Positions 51,678 through 60,594 of a stretch of DNA of 64,000 nucleotides are shown in pieces. Origin of the DNA: Thermaerobacter marianensis (lineage in GTDB: Bacteria > Bacillota > Sulfobacillia > DVGY01); assembly GCA_020724425.1 (NCBI GenBank), contig DYGY01000004.1, positions 1 through 64,000 on the forward strand, in the 5' to 3' direction. Positions within the stretch are counted from its first letter, which is position 1, and each line of letters starts with the position of its first letter. The notes beneath the pieces are model-generated. The model was given only the letters and a program-made list of their open reading frames with translations, made no database searches and was not told the DNA's origin. A program made the position numbers and the translations under genes.

Positions 51678-52584
51678 GGTTTTTCACCTCGCTGGTTAAT
51701 TTGAGAAAGTGGTCCTCAAGGTTATCTTCGTTAAGAAATATTGATGATACATCAATGTTTTCGGTTACTAGAATTCTATTGATGGTAGAACTGTTTTCCA
51801 AGTGGCTGTAAATACGAATTGTGTTTTCCTCGTGTACAGAGTAGTCTTTGATTTGTAGTTTTTCTTCTAGAATCCAGGTAGTTCTAACAGGATTCGATAC
51901 TTTGAACTCCAGGTAGGTTCGGTTTTTTCTTTTCAGTTCCTCATAGTCTATTTCTTCTAAGAGTTCTCCCCGATGGATAATCCCTATTCTTGTTGCTAGT
52001 TGTTGTATTTCAGCCAAGATGTGGCTAGACATAAATATGGTTATTTTGCGGTCTTCAGAGAGTCGCTTCAGGAGGAGTCGAATCTCTTTGATTCCTGCCG
52101 GGTCAAGGCCATTCGTAGGTTCATCAAGTATTAGAATTTCTGGTTTGTGGAGAAGAGCTCGAGCGAGTCCTAGTCTTTGCAGCGTACCTGTTGACAGTGT
52201 ACTTGCCTTTTTGTCTTCATCTTTTGTTAGGTTAACAAGGTCTAAGGTTTCAGTTACTGCTATAGGGCTGTTAATCCCTAGAAGCTGACGCTGGATTTCC
52301 AGGTTTTCCTTAATTGATAGGTTAGGGTAGGCACCGGGCGTTTCAACTAGGGAACCTATGCGAGCAAAGGATTGTATACCTGGCTTTTCATTGAAAAGTT
52401 CCACATAACCTGATGTTGGTTTAATTAGAGAGAGTATCAGTCTGATGGTTGTGCTTTTTCCTGCTCCGTTACGACCTAAGAAACCATAGATGTCTCCTCT
52501 GTTAACATTTAGGTTAAGGTTCTTAACTGCTAGATGAGTTCCATACTGTTTTGATAGATTGTAAGTTCTGATTATGGGTTCCAC
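51670..52584 (-). CDS. ABC transporter ATP-binding protein, BcrA-like
   Basis: The 304-residue ATPase has Walker A 'GRNGAGKST', a signature with an unusual sequence 'LSTGTLQRLGLARA' where LSGGQ or LSKGM is normal, Walker B 'ILILDEPTNGLD', and the H-loop 'FMSSHILAEI'. The extra C-terminal region of about 80 residues is typical of BcrA/drug-type ATPases. It pairs with the permease downstream. Export of an antimicrobial peptide or self-protection is likely given the two-component genes upstream. Confidence 0.92.
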   Translation of the reverse strand: MEPIIRTYNLSKQYGTHLAVKNLNLNVNRGDIYGFLGRNGAGKSTTIRLILSLIKPTSGYVELFNEKPGIQSFARIGSLVETPGAYPNLSIKENLEIQRQLLGINSPIAVTETLDLVNLTKDEDKKASTLSTGTLQRLGLARALLHKPEILILDEPTNGLDPAGIKEIRLLLKRLSEDRKITIFMSSHILAEIQQLATRIGIIHRGELLEEIDYEELKRKNRTYLEFKVSNPVRTTWILEEKLQIKDYSVHEENTIRIYSHLENSSTINRILVTENIDVSSIFLNEDNLEDHFLKLTSEVKNHA

Positions 52585-52645
52585 CTTGCATACCTCCTTA
52601 GGTTCTAGTATAGAGTTCAGTTTTTACATAACTCTAAAGTATTTC

Positions 52646-53497
52646 TTACAAAATTCTTAATTCTTTAGGGAACTTGAGAATGAAGGAGGTATTAAGAGTC
52701 GTATCAAGGCTTAGGGATATTTCTTGTTTTTCTGCTAGTTCCTTTGCGATTGGAAGACCTAAGCCTGTACCATTGTGGCTGAAGCCTCTGTTAAATATTT
52801 TCTCAGGGTCGATATTTGTTTTGCCATCATCCCAGATTGTTAGGGTATTGTTTTTGAGGGTGATTCCAAAGTTTTCTTTTCCCTTACCATGTTTGATGCT
52901 GTTGGCAATGATATTGACAAGAATTCTTCTTAGAGAACGAATATCGGCCCTAAGATAATATGGGTTTTCTGGTAGTTCTATATGGACACTGATGTCTTCT
53001 AGTTGGTTTTGGAAGGTGAGAATGGTCTGTTTTAAGAGTTCGTTTAGATCTAGTTGTTCTTGTTCTAGAATTAGATCACCCGAGCTGAGTCTAGTTAGAT
53101 AGAAGAGATCATCGGTTAGTTGGATAACCTCTTCAGTTTTTAAGCTGATAATGTCAAGATATCGCTGGCTGTTTTCTTTGTATCTCTTGAGTGCATCTGT
53201 ATAACCTGCTATTGAGGTTAACGGGGTACGTAGGTCATGGGAGATGTTTGTCAAAAGTTCCTGATATGCTTTCTTTTGTTGTTCCTCTCTCTCTTGTTCC
53301 TGTTGATTTTTTTCAATTAGGGCATTTAGTTTTTCGGCTATCCGGCTTGTCTGACTTTTGCCAGGTATTATGGTGCGGTAGGATAGGTTGTTGGCTAGAT
53401 ATTCATCCAATGCTTTGTTAATCTGTTTCAATTCTTTAGAATTCTTATGGAGAAACCAGACTGCTATTAGGACTAGAATGAGAAGCATCTGTGTCAT
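52646..53497 (-). CDS. Sensor histidine kinase with a minimal sensing region
   Basis: The 283-residue kinase has one N-terminal transmembrane helix ('MLLILVLIAVWFL') and no extracellular domain, then a coiled linker, the H-box 'NISHDLRTPLTSIAGY', the N-box 'NIIANSIKHG', and the G-box 'NGTGLGLPIAK'. With so little outside the membrane, it probably senses through the partner ABC transporter or the membrane itself. It overlaps the response regulator by four bases and is 61 bases upstream of the transporter genes. Confidence 0.9.
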   Translation of the reverse strand: MTQMLLILVLIAVWFLHKNSKELKQINKALDEYLANNLSYRTIIPGKSQTSRIAEKLNALIEKNQQEQEREEQQKKAYQELLTNISHDLRTPLTSIAGYTDALKRYKENSQRYLDIISLKTEEVIQLTDDLFYLTRLSSGDLILEQEQLDLNELLKQTILTFQNQLEDISVHIELPENPYYLRADIRSLRRILVNIIANSIKHGKGKENFGITLKNNTLTIWDDGKTNIDPEKIFNRGFSHNGTGLGLPIAKELAEKQEISLSLDTTLNTSFILKFPKELRIL

Positions 53498-54192
53498 AAC
53501 TCTTCCTCCTTAGTGTAACGATAGCCTATCCCCCAAACTGTCTGGATTAGCTGTGGTTGGCTTGCATCTTTTTCGATTTTGCTTCTAAGACGTCTGATAT
53601 GGACCATGACAGTATTTTCATCACTCAGATATTCTTCTCCCCAGACTTGCTGAAATATTTGGGCCTTGGTGTAGATGGCTCCGGGATATGATACAAGTAG
53701 TTTGAGGATAGAGAATTCTTTAGCTGTTAGTTGGATCTCTCTTTCATAGAGCCAGGTTCGGTGGGAAGTAAGGTCTAGTCTGATTGGATATGCTTCAATG
53801 ATTTCCTGGTTCCTATGAGTTGTTTTTTGGTAGCGTCTTAGGAGTGCCTTTACTCTGGCTATGAGCTCTATGGGGCTAAAGGGCTTGGTGATGTAGTCAT
53901 CCGCTCCTATACCGAGTCCTAAGGCTTTATCCATATCAGAGTCTTTGGCACTGAGCATCAGGATTGGAATATCAGAGAATTTTCTGATTTCTCTGGCGAC
54001 ATCTAGCCCATCAATTCCGGGTAGCATAATATCTAGGATAATCAGGTCGTAGGTGGAGGCTTTTAGTTTTTGTAGGGCTTCCTCACCGGTTTTAGCCATA
54101 TCTATCTGGTATCCCTCCCCTTTGAGATTCAGGGTGATTAGTTCAAGGATATGTTTATCATCGTCTACGGTTAGAATTCTTGCTTTAGTCAT
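53494..54192 (-). CDS. OmpR/PhoB-family response regulator
   Basis: The receiver domain has 'RILTVDDDKHILELI', the phospho-acceptor Asp in 'LIILDIMLPGIDG' near residue 54, and the conserved Lys in 'YITKPFSPIEL'. The C-terminal winged helix is of the OmpR type ('RTWLYEREIQLTAKEFSILKLL...DENTVMVHIRRLRSKIE'). The ATG at 54192 has GGGGGT upstream and was chosen over the TTG at 54207. First gene of the response regulator-kinase-ABC unit, whose transporter it probably controls. Confidence 0.93.
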   Translation of the reverse strand: MTKARILTVDDDKHILELITLNLKGEGYQIDMAKTGEEALQKLKASTYDLIILDIMLPGIDGLDVAREIRKFSDIPILMLSAKDSDMDKALGLGIGADDYITKPFSPIELIARVKALLRRYQKTTHRNQEIIEAYPIRLDLTSHRTWLYEREIQLTAKEFSILKLLVSYPGAIYTKAQIFQQVWGEEYLSDENTVMVHIRRLRSKIEKDASQPQLIQTVWGIGYRYTKEEEL

Positions 54193-54285
54193 GATAGCTA
54201 CCCCCAATCTTCTACTTAGTGTACCATAAGGGAAAAGGATAACGTAGCTAGCTGGTGAATATCCTTAACTGGAGGAGGGGATTTT

Positions 54286-54783
54286 TTGAGATATATCTAC
54301 CGAGAAGTTCAGTATTTCCGGCAGTGGTGGCTCTGGGTCCTTATTTTGCCTTGGTCTTTGTTGACTATCTGGGGGATGTTTCAGCAGCTGGTTTTAGGTA
54401 TTCCCTTTGGTACTAATCCGGCTTCAGATACGGGAATGTTAGTAATTGGGCTTGTTTTTGGAATAGGTTTTCCTATAACCTTCTATTTTATGGGTCTTGT
54501 AACAGAAATTAGAGAAGATGGCATCTCAGTACGCTTTAAGCCTTTTCATGTGTCATTCAGGAAGTTCCTCTGGATGGAGATTGAGAGTATTGAGGTTAGA
54601 AAATACAATGCCTTTAAGGAGTTTGGTGGCTGGGGGATCCGCTGGGGTGCTGGTGGCAAGGCATATAATGTGGCTGGAGATATGGGTATTCAACTGACTT
54701 TCAAGAATGGGAAAAAGCTCCTCATTGGTACAGCTAAAGAAAAAGAGATTATGGAAGCTATTAAGGTAGCCAGAGGTGAATAG
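54286..54783 (+). CDS. DUF6141-like membrane protein
   Basis: The 165-residue protein has two hydrophobic helices near the N-terminus ('LWVLILPWSLLTIWGMF', 'MLVIGLVFGIGFPITFYFMGL'), then a soluble PH-like beta domain ('IREDGISVRFKPFHVSFRKFLW', 'GIQLTFKNGKKLLIGTAKE'). This is the DUF6141 pattern. The start is TTG after GGAGGAGGGG. It is followed three bases later by the YedK-like gene, so they are co-transcribed. The function is unknown. Confidence 0.75.
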   Translation: MRYIYREVQYFRQWWLWVLILPWSLLTIWGMFQQLVLGIPFGTNPASDTGMLVIGLVFGIGFPITFYFMGLVTEIREDGISVRFKPFHVSFRKFLWMEIESIEVRKYNAFKEFGGWGIRWGAGGKAYNVAGDMGIQLTFKNGKKLLIGTAKEKEIMEAIKVARGE

Positions 54784-54785
54784 AT

Positions 54786-55430
54786 ATGTGTGGCCGATAT
54801 TCCCTTGCTGTTGATGAAGAGAAGATACGAAAGTTTTTTGACCTAGTTAGGGTTAATTTTGAACATTCTCCCCGGCATAATGTTGCTCCTGGGCAGTTAG
54901 CACCGGTTATCATTGAAAAGAAAATGGGGCTAATGAAGTGGGGTCTGGTTCCATACTGGGCCCAGGATGAGAAGATTGGTTACAAACTAATTAACGCTAG
55001 AGCTGAAACTATTGCGGAAAAACCCAGTTTTAGAGATTCCTTTCTGAAGAGAAGATGCCTTATCCCGGCTGATGGTTTCTATGAGTGGCTAAAGGAAGGG
55101 CAGGAAAAGAGACCATTCCGTTTTGTTTCAAATGATCTTTTTGCTTTTGCCGGTATCTATGATACCTGGAGGTCTAAAGACAAGGTATTACACAGTTTTA
55201 GTATCATTACTTGTGAGGCCAATGATACTGTTAGGGGTATTCATCATAGGATGCCAGTTATTTTAGATAAGGGAGCGAGAGACATCTGGTTAGATAGGAG
55301 TATTGCTGATAAGGAATTGCTGCTATCCTTTTTAAGACCATATGGGGGAGAATTGAGGATGTATGAGGTTTCTCCTTTGGTTAATAGGGTAGCTAATGAT
55401 GATGAATCAGTTATTGAACCGGTGAGATAA
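54786..55430 (+). CDS. YedK/HMCES-type SOS response-associated protein
   Basis: The SRAP fold links covalently to abasic sites in single-stranded DNA through Cys2 in 'MCGRYSL'. The other catalytic residues are visible: 'NARAET' (Asn and Glu), 'GFYEW' (Glu), 'HHRMPVIL' (His). The 214-residue length is normal. The SD is AGAGGTG. Together with the YcaQ-type glycosylase at 28512, it gives the window two abasic- or lesion-handling enzymes. Confidence 0.94.
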   Translation: MCGRYSLAVDEEKIRKFFDLVRVNFEHSPRHNVAPGQLAPVIIEKKMGLMKWGLVPYWAQDEKIGYKLINARAETIAEKPSFRDSFLKRRCLIPADGFYEWLKEGQEKRPFRFVSNDLFAFAGIYDTWRSKDKVLHSFSIITCEANDTVRGIHHRMPVILDKGARDIWLDRSIADKELLLSFLRPYGGELRMYEVSPLVNRVANDDESVIEPVR

Positions 55431-55434
55431 TATT

Positions 55435-55462
55435 AGAGTCTTGCAAAAGTTAGTAAGACTCT
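55435..55462 (+). terminator. Hairpin after the YedK-like gene
   Basis: AGAGTCTT and AAGACTCT are perfect complements around a 12-base loop, starting four bases after the stop. There is no U run. Confidence 0.4.
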
Positions 55463-55475
55463 ATATAATGATAGA

Positions 55476-55498
55476 TAAATGAGAATGAAATTCATTTA
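55476..55498. promoter_or_regulatory. Fur-family-like box ahead of the decayed DUF438 gene
   Basis: TAAATGAGAATGAAATTCATTTA has perfect 7-base outer arms. It resembles the 7-1-7 Fur/PerR/Zur pattern (TGATAAT-N-ATTATCA) with a few mismatches. It lies 23 bases before the start of the DUF438 relic, a hemerythrin-like protein family, which fits iron or oxygen control. Confidence 0.4.
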
Positions 55499-55520
55499 TA
55501 GTTAGGAAAGGAATAAAAAT

Positions 55521-56376
55521 ATGAGTGAATACATTAATAATCAAGGATATAGGGTTGGGCAGTTAAGTAGTATGAGGAAGGAATTGGTTAGGGGGGAAGC
55601 TACAAGCACACTCAAAGAGAAATATCGTGATATGTTAAAGCAAGATGACTCCTCTTGATGTCTTTGAGGTGGAAAATGAGATCTTTATGGGGTAAGGGAT
55701 ACCAAAGGGTATCTTGATAGCTATATGGAGTTGATTAAGCCTTTTTTGAGTGGGCATGAAAGAAGCTAGCTGTTGAACATCCTCTTTCTTTATTGAAACA
55801 GGAGAACCAGATGTTAAGGAGATATCTTGATAGGTTAAAGGATGAAGATGTACTTAATGAGATAGGGAAATATGAGGTACATCTATTAAGATAGGAGGAG
55901 TATCTCTTTCCTTTGCTAGAAGAAAAGGGATATGGAGGTTCTGTTACGCTTTTAAGGGGTATGTATCAAGAGTTGAGGCAGGCCTTTACTGATCCTGACC
56001 GGGTTATTGGTGCTGCAGAGGTGGTTTTGGATTATGAGGATAGTAGTCTCTATCCGGTGCTGATGGATCTCTTAATGAAAGAGGAGTCGGAGATATTAAA
56101 GGATGATTCTAGAGGATACTTTATGATTAGGGATTTAGATAGGGTTTCGCGCTTGCTAGAGTTTGTGCAGAGAATGAAACAGGAAGATTTGGAAGCACTA
56201 AAAGAGGTCTATGGGGAGGAAATCAAGGGGGTTACACCCCATGACATCCTTACTCTAGAGGGTGTCTTGCTAAATAAGGGTGTTAGTGTTAAAGAAATCG
56301 GGGTGTTTTAGAGGTATCTCAGGATGTCACTGAACTTAAGGCCTTAGAGGGTGAGAGGCGTCTGCTTGATGATTAG
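55521..56376 (+). pseudogene. Decayed DUF438/PAS-domain gene (hemerythrin-like)
   Basis: The 5' end is a good DUF438 N-terminus: 'MSEYINNQGYRVGQLSSMRKEL...LKEKYRDMLKQDDSS', with an RBS (AGGAAAGGAA). It then breaks by stops and shifts. Fragments recur in several frames: 'DVFEVENEIFMG', 'KGYLDSYMELIKPFLSGHE', 'LLKQENQMLRRYLDRLKDEDVL', 'EEYLFPLLEEKGYGGSVTLL'. ORF 55913-56311 is the largest. The last codons, 'EVSQDVTELKALEGERRLLDD' to TAG at 56376, are the PAS tail characteristic of these proteins, but the PAS core is missing. The gene has therefore suffered several point breaks plus an internal deletion. Confidence 0.75.
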
Positions 56377-57260
56377 GCAAGACGGGTAAGACCTAGTTCT
56401 TTTGCAAGGCTAAGAGCTTCCTTAAATTCCTTTGAGGTGAGGGGTCTTTTGAGGAAAGGGTGTTTATGGGCTTTGTAGGCCGGGTAGTATTGGTCCATCA
56501 GGTTAAGATAGGTGTCTTTTGAAAGGTCTTCTGCTATATAGGTGAGGACCTTTCTTGTGTTGTCTAGGTGGTTAGGAAGGACTAGATGCCTTATGATAAG
56601 GCCTTTAGTGGCAAGATCGTTTTCTATTTGAAGGTCGCCTACTTGCTTATGCATTTCTTTAATTGCTTTCTTAGTGATGTCAGCATAATTGGGTGTTCTG
56701 GAGAGTTCTTTAGCAAGGTCGTTTTTGGAAAACTTAAAATCGGGCATATAGATATCGATTATGCCATCAAGGAGTTTTAGGGTTTCTAGTGAGTCATAAC
56801 CAGAGCTATTGTATACTAGAGGGATCTTTAACCCTGCTGGGATAGCTATTAGCAAGGCTTTCAGTATCTGGGGCACCACATGGCTTGGGGTAACAAGATT
56901 GATATTGTGGCAACCTCTATTTTGTAGGGATAGCATCATGGTTGCTATTTGTTCTTCTGATACTTCTTTACCTTCACCCCATTGACTTAGTTCATAGTTC
57001 TGACAGAAGATGCATCTGAGGTTACAGAAACTAAAGAAGATTGTACCGGAGCCTTTTGTACCCACTAGGGGTTCTTCTTCTCCATGGTGAGGTATGGAGC
57101 TAGAGACGATTGCTTTTTTAGCTACTCTGCAGACACCAATCTCTCCCTCAAGGCGGTTTACATGACAGTCCCAAGGGCAGATGGTGCAGTCTGAGAGTTG
57201 CTTATAGGCCTGCTCTACTCTTTTTTTTAGTTCTCCACTCTGGTAGAGATCGTATGCCAT
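56373..57260 (-). CDS. Radical SAM protein, PflA-like / COG1313 type
   Basis: The 4Fe-4S cluster motif is 'CNLRCIFCQN' near residue 79. An upstream Cys-rich stretch 'CTICPWDCHVNRLEGEIGVC' is typical of this PflA-related group of about 295 residues. Proteins of this type carry out unknown radical activations, some near AmmeMemo-type or pyruvate-formate lyase genes; none is here. The ATG at 57260 has AGAGGAG eight bases upstream, which is better than the one at 57266. It is a single gene. Confidence 0.9.
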   Translation of the reverse strand: MAYDLYQSGELKKRVEQAYKQLSDCTICPWDCHVNRLEGEIGVCRVAKKAIVSSSIPHHGEEEPLVGTKGSGTIFFSFCNLRCIFCQNYELSQWGEGKEVSEEQIATMMLSLQNRGCHNINLVTPSHVVPQILKALLIAIPAGLKIPLVYNSSGYDSLETLKLLDGIIDIYMPDFKFSKNDLAKELSRTPNYADITKKAIKEMHKQVGDLQIENDLATKGLIIRHLVLPNHLDNTRKVLTYIAEDLSKDTYLNLMDQYYPAYKAHKHPFLKRPLTSKEFKEALSLAKELGLTRLA

Positions 57261-57427
57261 GGACATTTCTCCTCTTGGGTATATTATATATTTTCCTGTT
57301 GGCTGGCAAAATATTTGAATGGTGATAGGAGATTAAAAGAGATAGAAGAAAATATATGCTAGTGACTCTGATTACAGGAAGTTTACCCGGGATAGGGTAC
57401 ACTATGTAAGTAAAGGAGGGCTTTGTA

Positions 57428-59032
57428 TTGATTAAGAGAGAATATGGCATAGCGATGCGCGATGGAATAGAGTTAAAGAGTTTGGTTTTCTTACCGGGGG
57501 AGGGTTCACATCCTCTGGTAATGGTGAGAACCCCTTATGGGAAGGAACAGTTTGAAGCCTATACTGGACTTTTCTTGCAGGCTGGACTAGGGGTGTTTCT
57601 CCAGGATGTAAGAGGGACAGGGGCATCAGCTGGAGAGTTTACACCCATTGTCAATGAAGAGAATGATAGCTTGGATACCCTAGCCTGGTTAAAGGAACAA
57701 GAGTGGTATAATGGTCGGTTAGGTCTTCTAGCTCTTTCCTATCTTGGTTCCGCTACCTTAGCTTTAGCTGCTTTGAGTGATGATGTTAAAGCTGTGGTAG
57801 CTAGTTCTGTCCCATATGAGATTAATAACGGGGTTTTAGGTGATGGTAATGTCTTCATGTTACATCATACTTTGCCTTGGCATATCCTTACTAGCAAAGA
57901 CAAAAAGATGGTGGATTTCTCCTGGCCTGATACCTATAAGCAGTTGCCTCTAGTTGATGTTCTTGATGATCCTAACTGGGAGACTTGGCTTAAGAATATG
58001 GATAATGAAGAGTTTTGGGAACAGTTTAACCTTGAAGGTTATGTGCGCAAGATAGAGGCACCGGTCTTACATTTTGGTGGTTGGTGGGATTTCCTGCTTT
58101 CCTCGGTTACCGGTATGTACAGAATTCTTGAGGAAGAAGGTAACTATAGGCAGAAACTGATTCTTGGTCCCTGGAGCCATAATGGTATCTTGGGGAATGC
58201 TACAGAGCTAGCTGGAATTGATTATGGATCTTCTAGTCCTTTTCTGGAGGAAACCTTGGCCTGGTTTAGTAACTGGCTCAAAGAGGTTAATTATGAGATG
58301 GAAGGACCTGAGGTTAAGGCTTTTCTTATGAATAGTAATGAGTGGGTTGAAGGTAATGCTTGGCCTCATGAGAAGCTTGTCAATATTGCCTGGGCAATGA
58401 CTGGAGCAGGTGAATTGAATCTGTTACAAGGACCTCAGGCATTCCCACCGAGTTCTGGTGCAGCAGAGACCTTTTTTGAGTATGACCCCAAGCACCCGGC
58501 TAAAACTCAGGGGGGTGCTGTTTGGGAGTTTCCGGCTGGGGGATTGGAACCTGGGTCAGTGGAACAGGATAAGGCGAAACCGGGTAGGGCCCTAATCTAT
58601 ACTTCTGTACCTTTGGCTCAAGAGATCACTATCCTTGGTGAGATAGTGGTACAGTTGGTAGTCTCTACTGATGCTCCCGCTACTGATTTTGCTGTTAAGC
58701 TGATTGATATCTATCCTGATGGTTCAAGAAGGCTTGTTAAGGATGGTATTAGAGAGGTTTGTTTTAATCATCTGGAAAAAGAGCCTGATGATAGATATCC
58801 GGCAACAAGAATCAGTCTTTCTTTAGGTGAAACAGGTTATACCTATAAGGTGGGGCATAGGCTTCAGGTTGAGGTTGGCAGCAGCAATTTCCCTAAGTAT
58901 GCTAGGAGCTTAAATCAACCTGACCGGTTCTTTAGTGAAGAGACACCTGTGGCTTTGAATGCTATGCATTTTGATGCTTCTTTTGCCAATAGGATTATCA
59001 CTCCTCTTCTTTTTCAGGGGGAAGAAGATTGA
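57428..59032 (+). CDS. CocE/NonD family alpha/beta hydrolase (X-Pro dipeptidyl-peptidase-like)
   Basis: The 534-residue enzyme has the serine nucleophile in 'LLALSYLGSATL' (near residue 103), the Asp in 'FGGWWDFLLSS' and the His in 'GPWSHNGILG'. A C-terminal jelly-roll domain follows ('FAVKLIDIYPDGSRRLVKDG...VEVGSSNFPKYARSLN'), as in CocE esterase and PepX. It hydrolyses esters or X-Pro peptides. The start is TTG with AAGGAGGG seven bases upstream. It overlaps the next gene by four bases. Confidence 0.92.
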   Translation: MIKREYGIAMRDGIELKSLVFLPGEGSHPLVMVRTPYGKEQFEAYTGLFLQAGLGVFLQDVRGTGASAGEFTPIVNEENDSLDTLAWLKEQEWYNGRLGLLALSYLGSATLALAALSDDVKAVVASSVPYEINNGVLGDGNVFMLHHTLPWHILTSKDKKMVDFSWPDTYKQLPLVDVLDDPNWETWLKNMDNEEFWEQFNLEGYVRKIEAPVLHFGGWWDFLLSSVTGMYRILEEEGNYRQKLILGPWSHNGILGNATELAGIDYGSSSPFLEETLAWFSNWLKEVNYEMEGPEVKAFLMNSNEWVEGNAWPHEKLVNIAWAMTGAGELNLLQGPQAFPPSSGAAETFFEYDPKHPAKTQGGAVWEFPAGGLEPGSVEQDKAKPGRALIYTSVPLAQEITILGEIVVQLVVSTDAPATDFAVKLIDIYPDGSRRLVKDGIREVCFNHLEKEPDDRYPATRISLSLGETGYTYKVGHRLQVEVGSSNFPKYARSLNQPDRFFSEETPVALNAMHFDASFANRIITPLLFQGEED

Positions 59033-59460
59033 TATATTTAGTTAATCAGGAAAAGGTGTTAAGGAGTATTGCAGAAAGACTTGCTGGTGAATATTCAGAT
59101 CAAAGGGTATTTATAGATGAAGGAAATGGGGATGGCTTTACAGTCGATTTTACCCCTACTGTACCTGATGGAGTACGGATTGGCTATGTGTTGGACTATG
59201 GTGAAAAGCAGTCTATAAGACGTAAGGAACTACAGCAGTTTTTCAAAGTCAAAAGGGATATGGTAGAGGAGATTCTTGCCTGTCCCGTATACTTTAAGGA
59301 ATCCACTGATGTGAAAAGGTATGTTAAGGTAACTGCAGACAGACGTTTTGGTGTCTATCAAATAGTTAGGCTTAATAGCTGGAAGGACGAAGAGGAACTT
59401 GTAAATGATATTGTTTTGGCCTTAGAGGAGTATATGGAGGCTATTTTGCAAATAAGGTAA
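59029..59460 (+). CDS. Unrecognised protein after the CocE-type hydrolase
   Basis: A 143-residue soluble protein starting at a TTG that overlaps the upstream stop, with GGGGGAAGAAG as RBS. It has alternating beta and helix segments ('GFTVDFTPTVPDGVRIGYVLDYG') and ends with 'LEEYMEAILQIR'. No family is recognised. Coupling to the hydrolase suggests a shared job. Confidence 0.65.
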   Translation: MIYLVNQEKVLRSIAERLAGEYSDQRVFIDEGNGDGFTVDFTPTVPDGVRIGYVLDYGEKQSIRRKELQQFFKVKRDMVEEILACPVYFKESTDVKRYVKVTADRRFGVYQIVRLNSWKDEEELVNDIVLALEEYMEAILQIR

Positions 59461-59516
59461 TGGCAATGCCTTGCACTGGATAAAGATTCCCTGTATAAGA
59501 TAGCATTACTTGAGGG

Positions 59517-60335
59517 GTGAGTTGTTTGCAGTCATTTAAGGTGGCAATGATTCAGATGTTGGTGACAGGGGATAAGGAGAGGAATCTTAAGCGAGCTGGT
59601 GAGCTTGTTAGAGAGGCAAGCAGGAAGGGTGCAAGGTTAATTGTCCTACCCGAGTTCTTTGTCTGTCCTCTTGATTTAAGTGTTTTACCTGATTGTGCTG
59701 AAGAGATACAGGGAAAGATAAGTACCTTTCTATCCGAATTAGCTAAGGAAACAGGCAGTTATCTGGTTGGGGGATCTTTTCCTGAAAGAGAAGGAGAAAG
59801 GCTGTATAATACTAGTCTCTTCTATTCTCCAGAGGGGATAGTTATAGCCAAACATAGAAAGATCCATCTTTTTGATGTGGATATTAAGGGTGGTATCAGT
59901 TTTCAGGAATCAAAGGTATTAGATTCGGGAGAAGAGACTACGGTTGTTGAAACTGAGCTTGGCAGGATTGGGATAGGTATTTGCTATGATATTCGTTTCC
60001 CTGAGCTTTGGCGAAAGATGGTGTTGCAGGGAGCAGAGATGTTTGTTGTGCCTGCTGCTTTCAATATGACCACAGGCCCGGCCCATTGGCATCTGTTGAT
60101 GAGGACTAGAGCTCTTGATAATCAAGTGTACCTAGCTGTTGCTTCTCCGGCAAGGGATGAGTTTGGTAAATATGTAGCTTATGGTCATTCTTTGGGTGTT
60201 GACCCCTTTGGGAAGGTAGTAGTAGAGGCTGATATTGGTGAAGAGATTGTCTATATGATTGTGGATAGGGAAAGAATTGAAAAGGTTAGAGAACAACTGC
60301 CCGTGCTTAGACAAAGAAGACCTGAGGTATATTGA
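59517..60335 (+). CDS. Carbon-nitrogen hydrolase (omega-amidase/Nit2-like)
   Basis: The 272-residue protein has the nitrilase triad: Glu in 'IVLPEFFVCP', Lys in 'KHRKIHLFD', and Cys in 'GIGICYDIRFPE'. The closest type is omega-amidase, which deamidates 2-oxoglutaramate-like acids, though other amides are possible. The track start is GTG at 59517; a TTG at 59526 with GAGGGG eight bases upstream may be better. A perfect palindromic terminator follows. Confidence 0.93.
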   Translation: MSCLQSFKVAMIQMLVTGDKERNLKRAGELVREASRKGARLIVLPEFFVCPLDLSVLPDCAEEIQGKISTFLSELAKETGSYLVGGSFPEREGERLYNTSLFYSPEGIVIAKHRKIHLFDVDIKGGISFQESKVLDSGEETTVVETELGRIGIGICYDIRFPELWRKMVLQGAEMFVVPAAFNMTTGPAHWHLLMRTRALDNQVYLAVASPARDEFGKYVAYGHSLGVDPFGKVVVEADIGEEIVYMIVDRERIEKVREQLPVLRQRRPEVY

Positions 60336-60340
60336 AATGG

Positions 60341-60362
60341 ACCCCCGGAAATTTCCGGGGGT
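60341..60362. terminator. Palindromic terminator-like hairpin
   Basis: ACCCCCGGAAA-TTTCCGGGGGT is a perfect 22-bp palindrome six bases after the stop, followed by TTAG only. It is a strong stem with a short tail. Confidence 0.65.
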
Positions 60363-60594
60363 TTAGTAATGTAGTGGGTTTTCCATTTTAAAAAGAAGGA
60401 TACTGAGTACCGAAAAAGAAATATTTCTAGAACAGCCCTAATAGTTTAGTAGCAAAATACTCTGCCTAGATTGACGGAAAACGACAAAGCCGTTGGGGTT
60501 TTCTCTCTGGAAGAGGTGTCTCTTGGAATAGGGAAGGAGGTTATGGCTGAAGAGTTCTAAGAGGCAATAGTCTATATATACAGGAGGTATGGAG

